From contig NC_051431.1 in NCBI RefSeq assembly GCF_001649575.2, positions 13,969,782-14,033,781 on the forward strand: a stretch of DNA of 64,000 bases, given 5' to 3'. A program made the translations under genes and the position numbers. How positions within the stretch are numbered: the first letter of the stretch is position 1; every line of letters starts with the position of its first letter. This DNA is from Kryptolebias marmoratus. Taxonomy: Eukaryota > Chordata > Actinopteri > Cyprinodontiformes > Rivulidae. The notes below the pieces were generated by a model, which worked only from the letters and a program-made list of their open reading frames with translations, was not told the DNA's origin and made no database searches. Below are positions 21,386-33,700 of this stretch, in pieces.

Positions 21386-22507
21386 GGTTCATTTATCACC
21401 AAAACAATAAATGTGTAAAAATTAGTTTGTTTCACATTTAAAACCTTCCACTGCCCCGTGTTTCAGGGAATGATGCCTGCATTCAAACATTCACTGAACC
21501 GATTTTTAGGCTGTGAACGAATGGAAATAACTGACTGATGCCCAAAGAAAGATTGATGAGCTCCTCGTGACTCTTAATCCCCCGGAGGGAATGGTTACGA
21601 GGTTATATCGAAGCCTAATTATGGCTGTGAGTCTTACAGAGGAGAATAAAATTTGTAATGTGTGTGTACGTGCAGAAAATACTCATGTCAGGTTCTAATT
21701 ATCTCCCTGAATGAACAATTATTAAGAGCTAGAAGGAGGGGGGGGATCAGTGTCAGTTATTTTGGTGAGTAGTTTAATCACTGACAGGATAAAGGAGGCA
21801 GACGATTTACATCGACCAGCTCCCGGTGGTGAACGAGTGAGTCAGTGAACTGCTGAAATCATTAGGCCGGGTGTAAACAGTGAGAATCCAGTGGAAAATG
21901 AACATTTTTCCAGCATTTTTCTTCCCCCCATATTTGCTCTGCTTCAGGGAGGAACATCAGAGAACAAAATAAAAGAAATAAAACGTGCTGCATGAAATCT
22001 GATCATTCATCAGTCAACGATTGATGAATCTTTTTTAAAAAAAGAGGGTATTTATTGAAGTTTTGTTTCCATTTTATTTAACTCCTGCTGCTTACGTTTT
22101 TTATGCAGAGGTTTCCTACTTACTATTCAAAATGTGCTCCTTTTTAAAAAAACAAAATAAATACTGACTGACCAGAAAAACAACAGGAATAAACTCGACC
22201 TCCAAACTAAAACACGAAACCCCAAAGATTGTGACAGCAAACAGGGATAAAGGTTCTGGTAACAAAGTTTCACACTGAATCAAATAACTGCGGCTTTTGT
22301 TTCACCATTTGTGAGTTAAAAAAAGAAGGAGGAAAAAGCATTATAAAAAGTTTGGACACCCCTACAGCCAAAGTCTCCAAAATCTATAAATAACTTGGTC
22401 CATTATGTCTGAACAGATGAACGTTTTAGTTGCAACAAGTGAAGCTTTGGATCAAAATGGACGCACGATTTTGTCAAAAGAACGCCTCGAAACCTCAAAG
22501 GTACGAT
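21386..22507. other. Intergenic DNA without a recognised gene
   Basis: No coding frame. A TTTATT at about 22052 could serve as a distant poly(A) signal for the minus strand. AAAAGTTTGGACACCCCTAC near 22350 resembles the tip of a small nonautonomous DNA transposon. Confidence 0.4.
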
Positions 22508-22705
22508 GCCGCAAGTTCTGTTAGGACTCAGAGTACGTATAGGGGATGACTCTCAGCTACTACCACATCCACTTTGAGCTCAGTATCTGTTAAGTTGACC
22601 GAGTTTCCCATCTTGAACTGAGTTGGCGCTGTGATGAAAGTTTCCTTAAAATCTGTTCAGTGTCTCATGAGATATTTTGCTAATAGACAGAGAAATGATC
22701 ACATT
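22508..22705 (+). repeat. Copy of the palindrome-headed repeat family, 5' part missing
   Basis: GGGGATGACTCTCAGCTACT at about 22540, GAGCTCAGTATCTGTTAAG, and TCATGAGATATTTTGCTAAT followed by AGACAGAG define a clear family member. Confidence 0.7.
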
Positions 22706-23096
22706 TAGGGGCAAAAAAAAACCCATCATCACTGCCTCAAAGTTTGGCATAAAAGAAAAAAGAAAATGGCCTCTCTAACGTGACCCTGAATGTACGACAC
22801 TTTATCAGCTCCAACAACCTTTTACCATTTTGTGGAAGTTCATTTCCGAAGCTAAAAAAAGCTCGTCTGGTGTCGTTTTCCAATTCAAAGTCAGTGAATT
22901 TCAGTTTCAGGTATTTTTGTTAGCGTCTGAGCACGAACACTACACTGATTGATGACTCGCTCCTTAAAGTCTGACATCATGCAGGAGCTAAAAATAAGTA
23001 GCCAAAACTGCTGCTTCTTCAGAACCGAGTCGTTAATGGGAAACACAGAGCGATGCTGGCATGGAAGCTATTTGAATTTTGCGGCCTGGATCTTGC
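22706..23096. other. Intergenic DNA between the last repeat copy and c1qtnf5
   Basis: Unique sequence with no gene seen. It abuts the inferred 3' end of c1qtnf5. Confidence 0.35.
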
Positions 23097-23102
23097 TTTA
23101 AT
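23097..23102 (-). terminator. c1qtnf5: Candidate c1qtnf5 poly(A) signal ATTAAA
   Basis: The plus strand reads TTTAAT, so the minus strand has ATTAAA about 190 bp past the c1qtnf5 stop. It is the nearest hexamer; a canonical AATAAA lies about 1.2 kb further on. Use of this site is inferred. Confidence 0.3.
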
Positions 23103-23289
23103 CCCTCGTCGCAACATCTGTCGCACGAATCAGCTGTCACGGCAGTTTCGAGGCTGAAAGTAAAGAGCGGATACAGAATAAGCAGCCCTGTTCAGTGTCT
23201 TTGGCTACGCGGCACAACACAGCCGTGCCGAGTCCCAACCAGCTCGCCTGACTCTGTTTCCAGAGTGTCTCGGGTTAGATGTGAAAACG

Positions 23290-23810
23290 TCAGGCGAAAA
23301 CGGCCGAGTTCTTCCAGTCAGAGTAGACCAGGAAGCCCGTGAAGGTGCTGTCTGTTTTGGTGCTGGAGTAAAAGCCGTAGTACTCCGAGAGAGCCATCTG
23401 GACCCACACCTGATCGCCGGGGACCAGGTGGAGCAGGGAGCCGCCGGACAGGGAGGCCGGTTTGGACCAGTTGCCGTAAATCTGAAAATAGGAGGCCATG
23501 GCGTGGCCGTTCTTCATCAGGTCGAACTGCAGGCTGGCGCGGTACACCGTGGCGTGGACGGCGAAGTAGTACACGCCGGGGACCTTGCAGGTGAAGCGCC
23601 CGGTTTCTGGGTTGTAGTCGCCCTGCTCGTTGATCAGGACGGTGTCGAAGCGGACGGCGTCGCCCACCTTCAGGGCTAAAACCTGGCTCTGGGACAGCTT
23701 GACGCTGAAGGCTGACTTGGGAGCCACTGCGCACTCGCCGGGCTGGCCCTTCTCCCCCTTTTCTCCAGCGTAACCTGTGTCTCCGGTCAGGCCCCGCAGT
23801 CCGGTTTCAC
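23290..23810 (-). CDS. c1qtnf5: c1qtnf5 coding exon 2: late collagen repeats and C1q head
   Basis: The acceptor CCCCTCCAG lies directly before GTGAAACC. The first two bases complete a glycine codon (G|GT), continuing the Gly-X-Y series as [13 protein letters not shown]. The C1q domain covers roughly the last 145 residues, with [20 protein letters not shown] and [13 protein letters not shown] as hallmark stretches. The stop TGA is at 23292-23290. Confidence 0.93.
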
Positions 23811-24166
23811 CTGGAGGGGAAGAGGAGCCCAAGCATGAACAGAAGTGTGGGGTTTGGACCTGAGCAGCTTGGACTCTGCAGCCTTTCCACTTCCTCTGGG
23901 TAGCATCACCTGTTAACGAGTACAAAACCAGTACCTGACTCTCCCCTGTCTCCCTTCTGTCCTTTCTCCCCCGGAGCCGCATCCCTCCCATCTCGTCCAT
24001 CTCTCCCCGGCTGACCAGGACTCCCATGAACGCCCGGAGAGCCCGGGATACCGGGGTGGCCGGTACACAGACTGGGGGGGATCTTGTTGTCCTCCAGCTG
24101 GCTGGACAAGTGGACCTGCAGGACGACGAGGGACTGGAACAGGGGGAACAGCCTGACGGAGGTCAT
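23290..24166 (-). CDS. c1qtnf5: C1QTNF5 (CTRP5), collagen/C1q-domain secreted protein, gene-level entry
   Basis: Two coding exons (24166-23935 and 23810-23290) join in phase to give 250 residues, against 243 in human C1QTNF5. The order is a signal peptide (residues 1 to about 21), the family-specific [11 protein letters not shown] segment, about 22 Gly-X-Y collagen triplets with one AAP interruption, a conserved cysteine in GECAV, and a C-terminal C1q head ending [11 protein letters not shown]. The family forms trimers through the C1q head; CTRP5 is secreted by retinal pigment epithelium and adipose tissue. Human S163R in CTRP5 causes late-onset retinal degeneration. The corresponding serine in YRASLQFDL is present here, so the protein looks intact. 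The gene converges on rnf26, as in human. No mfrp exon was found upstream. Confidence 0.93.
23935..24166 (-). CDS. c1qtnf5: c1qtnf5 coding exon 1: signal peptide and first collagen repeats
   Basis: The ATG at 24166 is followed by a hydrophobic leader ([18 protein letters not shown]) and then the conserved LEDNKIP. The donor is TCAG|GTACTG at 23935/23934. A pyrimidine-rich stretch ending CTTCCAG at 24186-24180 looks like an acceptor, so the exon probably starts at 24179 with 13 bp of 5' UTR and an upstream noncoding exon exists. That upstream exon could not be placed. Confidence 0.88.
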
Positions 24167-24179
24167 TGCAGGGTTGAGG

Positions 24180-24539
24180 CTGGAAGGGACGGAAAAACAA
24201 ATTACAACTCACAAAAAACGAAGATCGGTCCGTTCAGGGAATGGAAAAACACAATTTGAGCAAAAGTTCACAGCAAATGTGGGAATGTGAATGAAACACG
24301 TCAGAATGAGGGAGCGTCTGAAAGGATTTTCAAGCAAGTAAATAAATAAAAACGTGTTTAAAGCATAATGACATTGTGCGATATAGTGTCTGGGTTACAT
24401 TTTATGCAGTCTTCCTTTAAACTGGAGTTTTCCTGAGAGGTTTGTTTCCCACCCAATAGGTGAGATTATCATCAAGAGAACGCTCATATGCAGAACTGTT
24501 AAAAAAATATAAAACCAGATTATTATTATCGCCCACCGC
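24180..24539. other. DNA just upstream of the c1qtnf5 coding exons
   Basis: Probably 5' intron and upstream sequence of c1qtnf5. No further exon or mfrp-like sequence recognised. Confidence 0.35.
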
Positions 24540-24960
24540 TGGGCAGACATAGAGAGCACGAAAATGGCCACAACTGAGCCAATTTTTACAGACTGAGATG
24601 AAATCTGGTGTGGTAGTAGCTGAGCATAATCCCCAATAAATACTTTGAGCCGTTGGACATCGTATTCTTGCTTTGGTGTTAACCGTCGTTTGGCCTCTCA
24701 TGAACCACTGGGTGGATTATAATGAAACTCTCAGAAAGCAGTCACCAGTTGTGCATCTACAGCTGATTAACTTTAGGAGGCATCCCAGTTCAAAATGGCC
24801 ACCACACCTAATCAGCCCGAGCCAGCGCAAACGAACAGCTATAACTCACATCCTTCCAGCACTTACACAGCTCGCAAGATCGACAAAGTTTGCCCAAAAC
24901 AGCTTTAACTCTGCCCCTTTTCAGCACGAGGTGAGCTCGGGCTAAAACTCTGGCATGAAA
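24540..24960 (-). repeat. Two partial copies of the palindrome-headed repeat family, minus orientation
   Basis: The first part (24540-24660) has GCCAATTTTTACAGACTGAG and GGTGTGGTAGTAGCTGAGC. The second (24690-24960) has CTCATGAACCACTGGGTGGA, AATGAAACTCTCAGAAAGCA and CATCCCAGTTCAAAATGG. Each lacks its palindromic head. Confidence 0.65.
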
Positions 24961-26189
24961 GGCAGCAAAAGCCTTCAAAGAAAAAAAACAGGCCTTTCAT
25001 TTCGATTGCGTTGATTTGCCCTTAGGGAAACAGGATTTCTTCTCTATGAGTGGACTAATACTTATTCAGTCCTCAGGTGACCCAGCAGACTGTCAGAGCG
25101 AGGTCAGGCTTTAAATCTTCACTTTATACCCTCTATGAAATGTGCAAACTCTTGGGGAAACTGTCTTACAGCAGTGGAGTGTTTTTTATTACTATTATTT
25201 TATTATCCTTTACTGCAAGGCTGTAATATCAAAAGGATCCAGCAAAAACAAGACAGGAGCTGAGTTTTAGCGCTGCCTCGTCGGGCCATCCGTCTGAAAA
25301 CAGGACAAGCTCTGCGAGCCCATAAAGTGAACCGATGAGCAGAGCGGGAGGAAGGCTCCGTCAGTCAGGCTGTCTGTGGAGGACAGCTACTATGATAAAA
25401 GGGATATTTTGTCATCTATCAGCAGCTCTTCTTACTGGAAGTTTGAGTCGACACGTACAAACAGCTGCGAGCAGAGAAACAGAGAGGCAGACTAACCCAG
25501 AAACAGTGAGAAAGGAAAATAAAAAAAATAAAAAATGGGGGTGGGATGAAGAATTATGTGTCAGCATTCCTGGCACAAGTAGAGTTTAGACAAGAGGACA
25601 AATACTGAGACTCTGAGGAGCTGTCTGCCACCACTCCACTCCTCAGAAGCTCCGGGGTGATTAGAGAGACGAATGTTTTCAATAAATCACAGAAAAGAAA
25701 AAAAAAAGAAGAAACAAATCCACTGTTTACTGACCAGGAAGGCAAGGCCGAATTTTTTACGTGTGAAGAGCACTTTATGATGTTTTTTGAGGTCCGATAA
25801 AGCCCAAATATTTGCCGGTAAAAAGCAGTTTTAGCAACAACAACAACAAAAAAACTGCTGAGAGAGATGGATCCAAATCACTTGAGAAATTTTAGCTCAC
25901 TGGTTTGGATTCACGTTAAGGAGGGGGGGGTTATATGGAGAGATTACTGAAGAAAGTCGGCCCGGGGGAGCCAGGTTTTCAGGGTCAGGAGCCGCTGAAT
26001 GTTGCCAACATTGACAACTTGAATCAGTCAGTCAGGCCACAACAAAGAGGAGGGGAAAAAAGAGAAAGGAAAAACAGCCAAAAAACTAAAAATATATCAA
26101 AGCAATCGAAGAGACTCGTTCAAAAACAAGCTAACATTTCTTGAAAAACTGCATCTCATCCAACACCTTGCATGACAAAGTTTTCAACA
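24961..26189. other. Intergenic DNA without a recognised gene
   Basis: Only short frames. A G-run lies near 25921-25929. Nothing resembling an exon of mfrp or another gene. Confidence 0.4.
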
Positions 26190-26440
26190 AAGCTCTCACC
26201 TGATCTGTTAGTGGTCAGAGTTTGTTTTGTGGATGACTCTCAGCTACTACCACACCAAACTCTAGCCCAGTATCTGTCAAATTCACCGAGTTACAGCCAT
26301 TCTTGTGTTTGCCAAGATGCGGCAGCCACCTCAATGGACATCCAACTATTATTTTCTGAGAGGTTCATTGAAATCTGTCCAGGGGTTCACCAGATATTTT
26401 GCTAACACAAACACAAACACAGACAATTACACGATTTCCC
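26190..26440 (+). repeat. Copy of the palindrome-headed repeat family, 3' part
   Basis: GTGGATGACTCTCAGCTACT, AGCCCAGTATCTGTCAAATT, GAGTTACAGCCATTCTTGTG and CACCAGATATTTTGCTAACA occur in family order, ending in CACAAACACAGACAA. Confidence 0.7.
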
Positions 26441-28439
26441 ACCGTGACGGAAGAAAATTAAACAACTACAAGTGGGACAAAAAGGCCTAAAACAATCAGA
26501 AAGCGCACTCAAAACTACCACAAAATTGTGTAAAAATTATAACAACTAAAAGGAACATTATTTAATTTTTTTTTAAAATCAACACATTTTTTTTGCAACA
26601 TATTAGACTTTCCCAGTATTTATCACTTTGGGCTCCTGTTTTTGTTGTTGTCTTGTGTGTTTAGGATAAACAATAAATAATCTGCTGACTTTTTGTCCTC
26701 ACTGCTCTCACTGAAGCTGCTGTTATGGTTAGCAGCAGAGGCCGTACGGCTCATGTTGGACCGTGTTTGCATGGGAGGTATTTGACCTTCCCTTTAAAGG
26801 CGTTCAAGTCGATTCCCGCAGGCCGCTAGAATGTGAGGAGCCAGGACGGATGCAGGGAAGTCACTGAACCGTGAGCCATTTATCCTGCTTCAAAAAACCC
26901 CCACCTTTACTGTAACTGACTCGAAATTAGCATTAAAATACAAAAAAAAATCCCCCAGTCGAGATCCAAAACAGCCGCAGAGACATGACAAATGACTCCA
27001 TGTTAGTTGTGGGTGCTGCAGGTTTTTAAAACTCTGCCTTCTTTGCAGGAAGCTGGTCTTTTTTTCTTTTACAAATGTGGGATCAGCGGCCAACCGGCTC
27101 ATAATTCCTGTTATTAGTGTTAGAAAACAAACAAATCAACCTGCAGCATTCATTTCTCTATAAAACAAAGGCCAAAATGTTTGGCTTGTTGCTTTAGGGC
27201 CACAGAGTTGTTCATGTTAACTCTAACCTTTCCCCACATAGGGCACATCTGGAAGGAGCCACATCTGGCCCGTTCACCTGCTGAAAGAGCTGAGAGACGT
27301 TGAATCGAGAAAGAGCCGAAGCCTTACCGAGACGCAGAGAAGGTCTTTGTGAGATGCCTGCCGATGCTGATGTTTGTGTGTGTCAGAGGGAAAACCACTG
27401 ATCCTGACAGTCTGTCTGGGAGGGTGGGCATAAAAACAAAAAAAAAGGAAATAAAATCCAATTAGAGAACTTGAGTTGGTGGGCGAGGAGGAGCCGAGGG
27501 TGGAGGAGAAAGAGGGAAAGTATGTGATGTCCTTCCAGCACAAACAGGGCAGAAATGTGACTCAGACGAAAAGTTGAAGCAAACACCAGCGTGGAGGGAG
27601 GGGATTGGAAGGGGAGGGGGGCAAAACAGAGGGAGTTTTTTTTTTTGAGGCGTTGCATAACGAGGACGGGGGGAAACTTCTCAGGACGTGTCCACAGAGA
27701 GTTCACAGGGCTGCGGTGGACACAGATGAATGTTCCCACCATGCGCTGCTGAGGCCGAGAATAAATAAGCTGAGTTTTATGACACAAACCCTGCACATGC
27801 CGATTAAAAAAAATAAGACATTTCTCTCGCCCTGCTTGGCGAACCTGATTTTCTGCATCCAAGATTTAGCAATTTGCCTGATAGCAGATAGCATCTTCCC
27901 AAAACTAAAATGGGCCTTGCACTCGAGCGAGACCCTGACCATAATCCTCTTTTCCTCTTTAATCCTGCAGAGGTAGCATTAGGCTGATAAAGGGACATTT
28001 CTTGGTAATGCAGCTGAACCTCAAGCAATTTGCAGGCCAATACAAACATGTTGTTTTTTTTCTGTTATCTTGCAGCTTTGACTTTAAAAAAAAAAAAAAA
28101 AAAAAGACCAGGGTTGGGCCAAATCTGTAGAAAATGTGATTGCAACATCTGGAGCTATAAGAGAGAAACAGTCTGTTGTTGTTGTTTTTTGTATGTTTTT
28201 CATACTTTGCGTGAAAGTTAATCAAAGAAGAATTTGTTTCCTGCAAAGATAATTAATGTGTTTAAAGACACGCATTACAAGAGTTCACTGATTATTAATT
28301 TAGTGATTTGCAACTTTCATAAAGTCATATTTGATTCACAATAAAACAGTAAACAGAGCAAATGTTTAAACTAAGAAGTTGCACTTTTTCTTTTGAAAAA
28401 ATAAGATTATTTTGCATTTGATGGCAGCAACGCATCACA
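26441..28439. other. Intergenic DNA without a recognised gene
   Basis: Frames up to about 160 codons (for example 27383-27862 on the minus strand) overlap on both strands and show no domain. A poly-A run of about 20 lies at 28086-28105. Confidence 0.4.
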
Positions 28440-28885
28440 AAGAGTTCGAACAGGAAGCTGTAAAAGTCAGTGGTTTGTTTAAGAAACAGCTGGAGGAGCT
28501 TTTTCTGGCTAATTAGGTTAATCGGCAGCAGGTTAGTAAGAGGAGCAGGTATAAAAGGAGTATTTTAGAGAGGCTGAATCTCTTAGAGGTAAAAATAAGC
28601 AGAGGTTCGCTTGTCTGTGAGAAAAATACACTTAAAAATAGTGGAACAATTTCAGAGTAAAGTTCCTCAACGGAAAAAATGGGAAGACTTTGAGTGTCCC
28701 GTCATCTACAGGTCATAATGTCACCAAAAGATTTTAAGAATCTGGAGAAATCTGTTATCAGTGCACAGTTCAAAAGCCTGCCTCTCTGATGGTATAGGGT
28801 TGCATAGGTGGCTTGTGCACGAGCGGCTTACACATCTGGAAAGGCTCCTTCCGTGCAGAAAACTACTTTTTTAAGATGCTGCTAC
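28440..28885 (+). mobile_element. Internally deleted Tc1/mariner-type transposon fragment
   Basis: The part 28450-28750 resembles the 5' portion of a common fish Tc1-like transposon: AACAGCTGGAGGAGCTTTTT, GGTATAAAAGGAGTATTTTA, AGTGGAACAATTTCAGAGTA and TCATCTACAGGTCATAATGT. It then jumps at about 28757 (AATCTGGAGAAATCTG then TTATCAGTGCACAG) to the C-terminal transposase part, where CAGTTCAAAAGCCTGCCTCT and CACATCTGGAAAGGCTCC are readable. The catalytic middle is missing, so it cannot encode an active enzyme. The family was recognised from memory. Confidence 0.6.
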
Positions 28886-30790
28886 CATCAAATTCAAAAT
28901 GGTCTCTTAGTTTAGATGTTTGAAACGTTCAGTGTGCTCTGTCGTGAGTAAAATATTGGTTTGTAAGACTCACAAATCATTCTGTCTAAAATCATTTACA
29001 TTTAACACAACGACCCAACTTTTCCCCCCATTATTATTTTGATATGTCATACACAACACAACTGCTTGCAACATGATTTATGCAGTTTCCAGTTTCTGAA
29101 TGAAGTATTTCGATGTGATACGCACGAGATCCAAGTGTTAAATGTTCCTGAAAGAACACATCTGGTCTGCTTAGCATTTTGACTGTGAAGGGCCCGCTTT
29201 GTGAGCAGATCCTTTGAGTTCCAGTCTGTGTTGTTAGTGCTGTTAGCTCCTGTGGAGGCACGGAGCTGCAGCTGAATTTATGATGTGGATTTAATTAGTG
29301 CCACCAGATTCAGCACATTCTGGACTCGGCTGCAGTAACTTCCTGGAAGACTCGGTAAACTGCTGCTCACGGAGGCTTACCCGTAATCTGCACCACGTGG
29401 CCGTTAAAAGAGCCCGAACTCACTTTCAGTGGGAGGTGATGAGGTTAGAGCCCCGCTGTGTTTGGGTGAACAGAACACAAAGGTGGTTTTAGTACAATGT
29501 TAAATCTCTGTTTATACCTCCTGAGCAGGAACACACTGCACAGGCAAACCTTCAAACCCTTGATGATAATGATGTTTAGAACGCTAATAAAGTGCTACCA
29601 CATTTAAAGTAATAATGATTTTTGTAAAAAAGCAGTGGAGATTTGAAAATTTTACTGATTTTACTTTGTTAAAGTTGTATAAACTTGTTAAACCCCAAGC
29701 AAACCATCAGGACCTTCAGGGAACGCTCCTGTTGATTTACTTTGTGATAAATATTTAAGCTGACCTTCCAAACTTTTGTCTCAAGTATCAGTTTAGTTAA
29801 CTAACACTAACACAGCTAAAGAGGGTTTTTTTTCTCACGGTTCAGTTTAGAGTGGAAAGTTCAGGGTTGGACCCCACGAGTTAAAATGTGGCCTCTCTTC
29901 TTAAAAAAAAAAAACATAAATTTGAAACATTTCTACATGAATTTGAAGAAACTTGCAGATTTTGCTCAGACTGCACTTCCTGAGCTAATAATGCTAATAA
30001 TGGATCGACGTATTTCCAACTCACATGCTAACTCTGTCTTATAGACATTTACGTCGCCGTCAGTTTTTACATCACATCGGCAGAAAGATGACCATATTCC
30101 AGGCTGCACTGGAAATGCTACAGCTAGCTGCCGCTGCTATTTGAAATTAACCAGAGAATTTGATGTAAATAACTGCGTAATAATTCAGAACTGATGATAA
30201 TGTAAAGACTTAAAAGCTATGTTTGAACTGCTGTCCAAAAACAAAAATGCTTCATACTAGCCATTAGCTCATCAGGCCGGTCGGTCCTAAACTCTATTTC
30301 TCCAAACTGAGTGTTAAAAGACCATTTTAGATGAATAAGGTACTAAATACTCGTGACCTTTCCACACAACCCCACTGTAAAACATGAACTCTTTGTAATG
30401 TTGGCAGACGTACGTTTTGAGATTCTGCTCTTGTTGTGAGGGTCAGTTTTATTCCAGAATACTGCACTTTAATGACATCTAACTCCAAAGATCGTGTTTC
30501 TCTCTCTATATTAATATATATATATTGATGTCACATTGAGCTGGTAGAATGAATGAGGTTTAATATAATCTACATACTGTATGTAGGTGACTGACATAAG
30601 CATAAAGCAAACAAAACACTAATAAATGTCATGTTGCTGAAACACGTCGCTCTGTTCATGTAGCCTAACTGAATGGTATATTATATTTATTTATTCAAAT
30701 CTTTTTTTTTTTTTTTGTCTTACCAAATGACCCTTACCTGGGATGGTCCTGATACTTGCCCGTGTATGCTAAAACAAATGAGCGGGACAA
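28886..30790. other. Intergenic DNA beyond the kmt2a 3' end
   Basis: AT-rich unique sequence with a short TA run near 30511-30525. No exon, RNA gene or repeat family recognised. Confidence 0.4.
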
Positions 30791-30794
30791 CGGA

Positions 30795-33700
30795 CAAGTA
30801 AAGGAGACATGTTTATTATTTAAACTATCACTTAAATAAAAAAAGTGCATAGAAAATAAACATGATTAGAAACTTTTCTTTTTACACTTATGTACAGCTT
30901 TGTTTCCTAATTATACATTCAACCAAGTAGTTTGTGGTTTATTTTTCACAATGGTGGTTTTCCTTCATTTTGTTGACGCGTACTCATAAAAAAAAGAAAA
31001 AAAAACAAACAAACACTGTTGAACAGGAGAAAAACATGACTGTTGTGAATACCGTTATTACAGAGAGCAGGAGGATATTGATATGAGACAAAGATATATT
31101 CAAGGCAAACAAAAACTGGCCTGTTCATGATCCCTCTTTTTTTTGCACGTCCTACGTTAAATCCATCCCTCCTCCACTTCCTGACGCTACATCCCATCAG
31201 AGGCTGTCTGTACACAACAAACGGTTCCAAAAATAAACATTGCAAATACAGGTTAAGTACTCATACAATCTCTCCAAATCCTTGACTTGTAAAAGAACAA
31301 CTCAGGGTGGATGCTGCTGTGCGACATAAATAAATTAAAACGTTTTTCAAACATCAGCATTACGACTTTCTATAAAACAGTACATGATAAGTACAACCAA
31401 AGCTTCGGAGGAGAGAGAGTGACGGTCGGGGAGACGCCAGAGCTTTTTGAAGTAGATTTGAAAACTTAAAAACAAAAACAAAAAAACAAAAGCCATTTTG
31501 GTGGTATCGTTAAACTTTACGGTCTGTCTCCACAAACCAAGCTCTAAAGATTTTTTTCCCCCCACATCAAGTAAGCCATCTTAAAAGTCCCTGTTAAAAC
31601 GTACGAAACGAAACGAAACAGACGAATGAACGAACGAACAAAAAAAAAAAAATAAAACATTCACTACAACAACCAGGAAAAAAATAAAATAAAAAACCCA
31701 AAATGGCTGACCTCAAGAAGTTCACAACCACATTAACACAGTTACATTTCTCATCACATAAACAAACTCTGCTCCGTTCCCGAAAGGAAGAGAAAAGAAA
31801 AAACTGAAAAACTGCAGTGCTCCTCGGCTGACGAAGGAACGCTCACAGGCACAGCAAAAACTGGTACTGGATATCAATATACAAAAGAATGATGCACGTT
31901 AGTTTTATCTGATAGTACTGTAACACAAAACCATTATAGAGTACATTGAAACATTGCTATTAACCATTATAAATCCGCTGTTTTGCTACTGTAACTAAGT
32001 TTGTCTGTCCATTCCATATATTGTATAGATACAAGAACAAGAAATTACTATGCATGTTTTCCATATATTGTTACGTATTTATACTATAATTACAGATAAT
32101 GACAGAGAAGGGCCACTGCTGTGGCATGATAAAATGTCCGGAAAAAACAAACACCAGAAGTTGTTATTATTTCCTTATTGTTTATGTGTTGCTGAAAACC
32201 GTGACGTCACTGATTTATTGTTTACTGAACACTCTGAACCTGAAGAACCGAAGAACAAAAACAAAGAGAGAGTATGAAGTGAGTCGTAGACAGAGCCCTT
32301 AGCATCAGTAACCGTCTTATTACCACTGCTGACAAGAGATAAACCAGTAGGAACCTGCGGCTCCGCGGACAGAAATCCCACTGCCGTTTACACTTTGAAG
32401 TTATTCCCAGTCCTGAAATGAAACCGCGTCGCTCGAGGTCACGTCTGCGTCCTCGAAATGAGTACAGCCCGCATCGTCGCGGGCGAGCTCGATGCGGAGG
32501 AAGAGTATACATTCATCGCCGACCTTAGCAGCAGAACCCAGCGAGCCCGGTGGCGGTGCCGCTCAGCGGCCTCAAGGCTGATCGACCGAGAGGCGCGGAA
32601 ACGCGGTACTCTCTGGAAGGGAGGGGGCTCCTGGTGTGGTCCCTGCCTTCACTTTGTTGAGCGGAAAAGAATCAAGTGCACTTCGCTAGAGCCTCCAAAA
32701 AATATATAAAATAAATAAAAACACCGTCCGGAGTCGCCCGAGCCTGATTCCAGAACCCAAAGAACCCGAAGTGAGTGACCTGTGCTTGTGGCTTTCAGCA
32801 CTGGAGCTGCATCGTCTGCCTGGAGAAGGAGCTGAGTGTTCCTATGACTATTCAGTGCCTTTTTTCACAGATCAAGTGCAAACTTTATTTTATTTTATTT
32901 AGGAGGAGGAGGAGGGGGTCAATTCTTTAGTTTCAGCTCACAACAACAAGGGGCAGAGCGGGAGGACCTGCTGATGGCCACAACAGAGTCGGCACGAACC
33001 GCAGACGACAAGAAACGAACAGAACGGGACGAACGACACTCACTGAACTTCAGTCACGCGGTGGAAGCAGTCAGCCAGAACAGCCTGCTTCAGTGTTCAA
33101 CCTGGGGCACCGAGGCTCGTTTCCGTCCAAGGCTAAAAGCAAAGAGACCGACCCCATCTGCTGGTGAGCACTGAGAGATCACACCTTTCTGAAACGGAAA
33201 CACTGGATCAACGGGGATGTGGCGAGCGCTGTGGGCAGAGCTGAAGTAAAGGCACCTCTTCATTAAAGACCAAGTCTGCAGAGGGACTTCAGATTTCAAA
33301 CCGACGGGACTGTTGTTGAGTTCACAGACGTGGGATATTTTGTTCGTCGGCTGTAAAGCCAGCCGGGCCCACGGCTGAAACTTAAACTCCTTGAATACCA
33401 GATAAGCAGCCTGTGAGTGGACTTGATTCTTTGATTTATGTTGCTGTGGACACAATAAGGCTGGAGAGAGGAGATATCGGCTGCGGATCAACAATCTAAA
33501 CTCTCTCAAGTGCATAATAATAGTTCACACGACTGTCAAACCAGTAGCTAGAACTGGAAACAACAATAGAAACAAAATAAAAAAAAAACAAAACAAAACA
33601 AAGAAAGCTCTGGCCAAATGGCCTGTGGTAGATAAAGAGCTACTGGTGGACTGAACTGAAGAGGAACCAAGCCACAGACCAGTGTCAGTCTTTGGATTCA

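Noticed and set aside
24180..30790. Possible mfrp gene upstream of c1qtnf5
   Set aside because: No cysteine-rich CUB, LDL-A or frizzled frame seen on the minus strand. Short exons cannot be fully excluded without a protein search.
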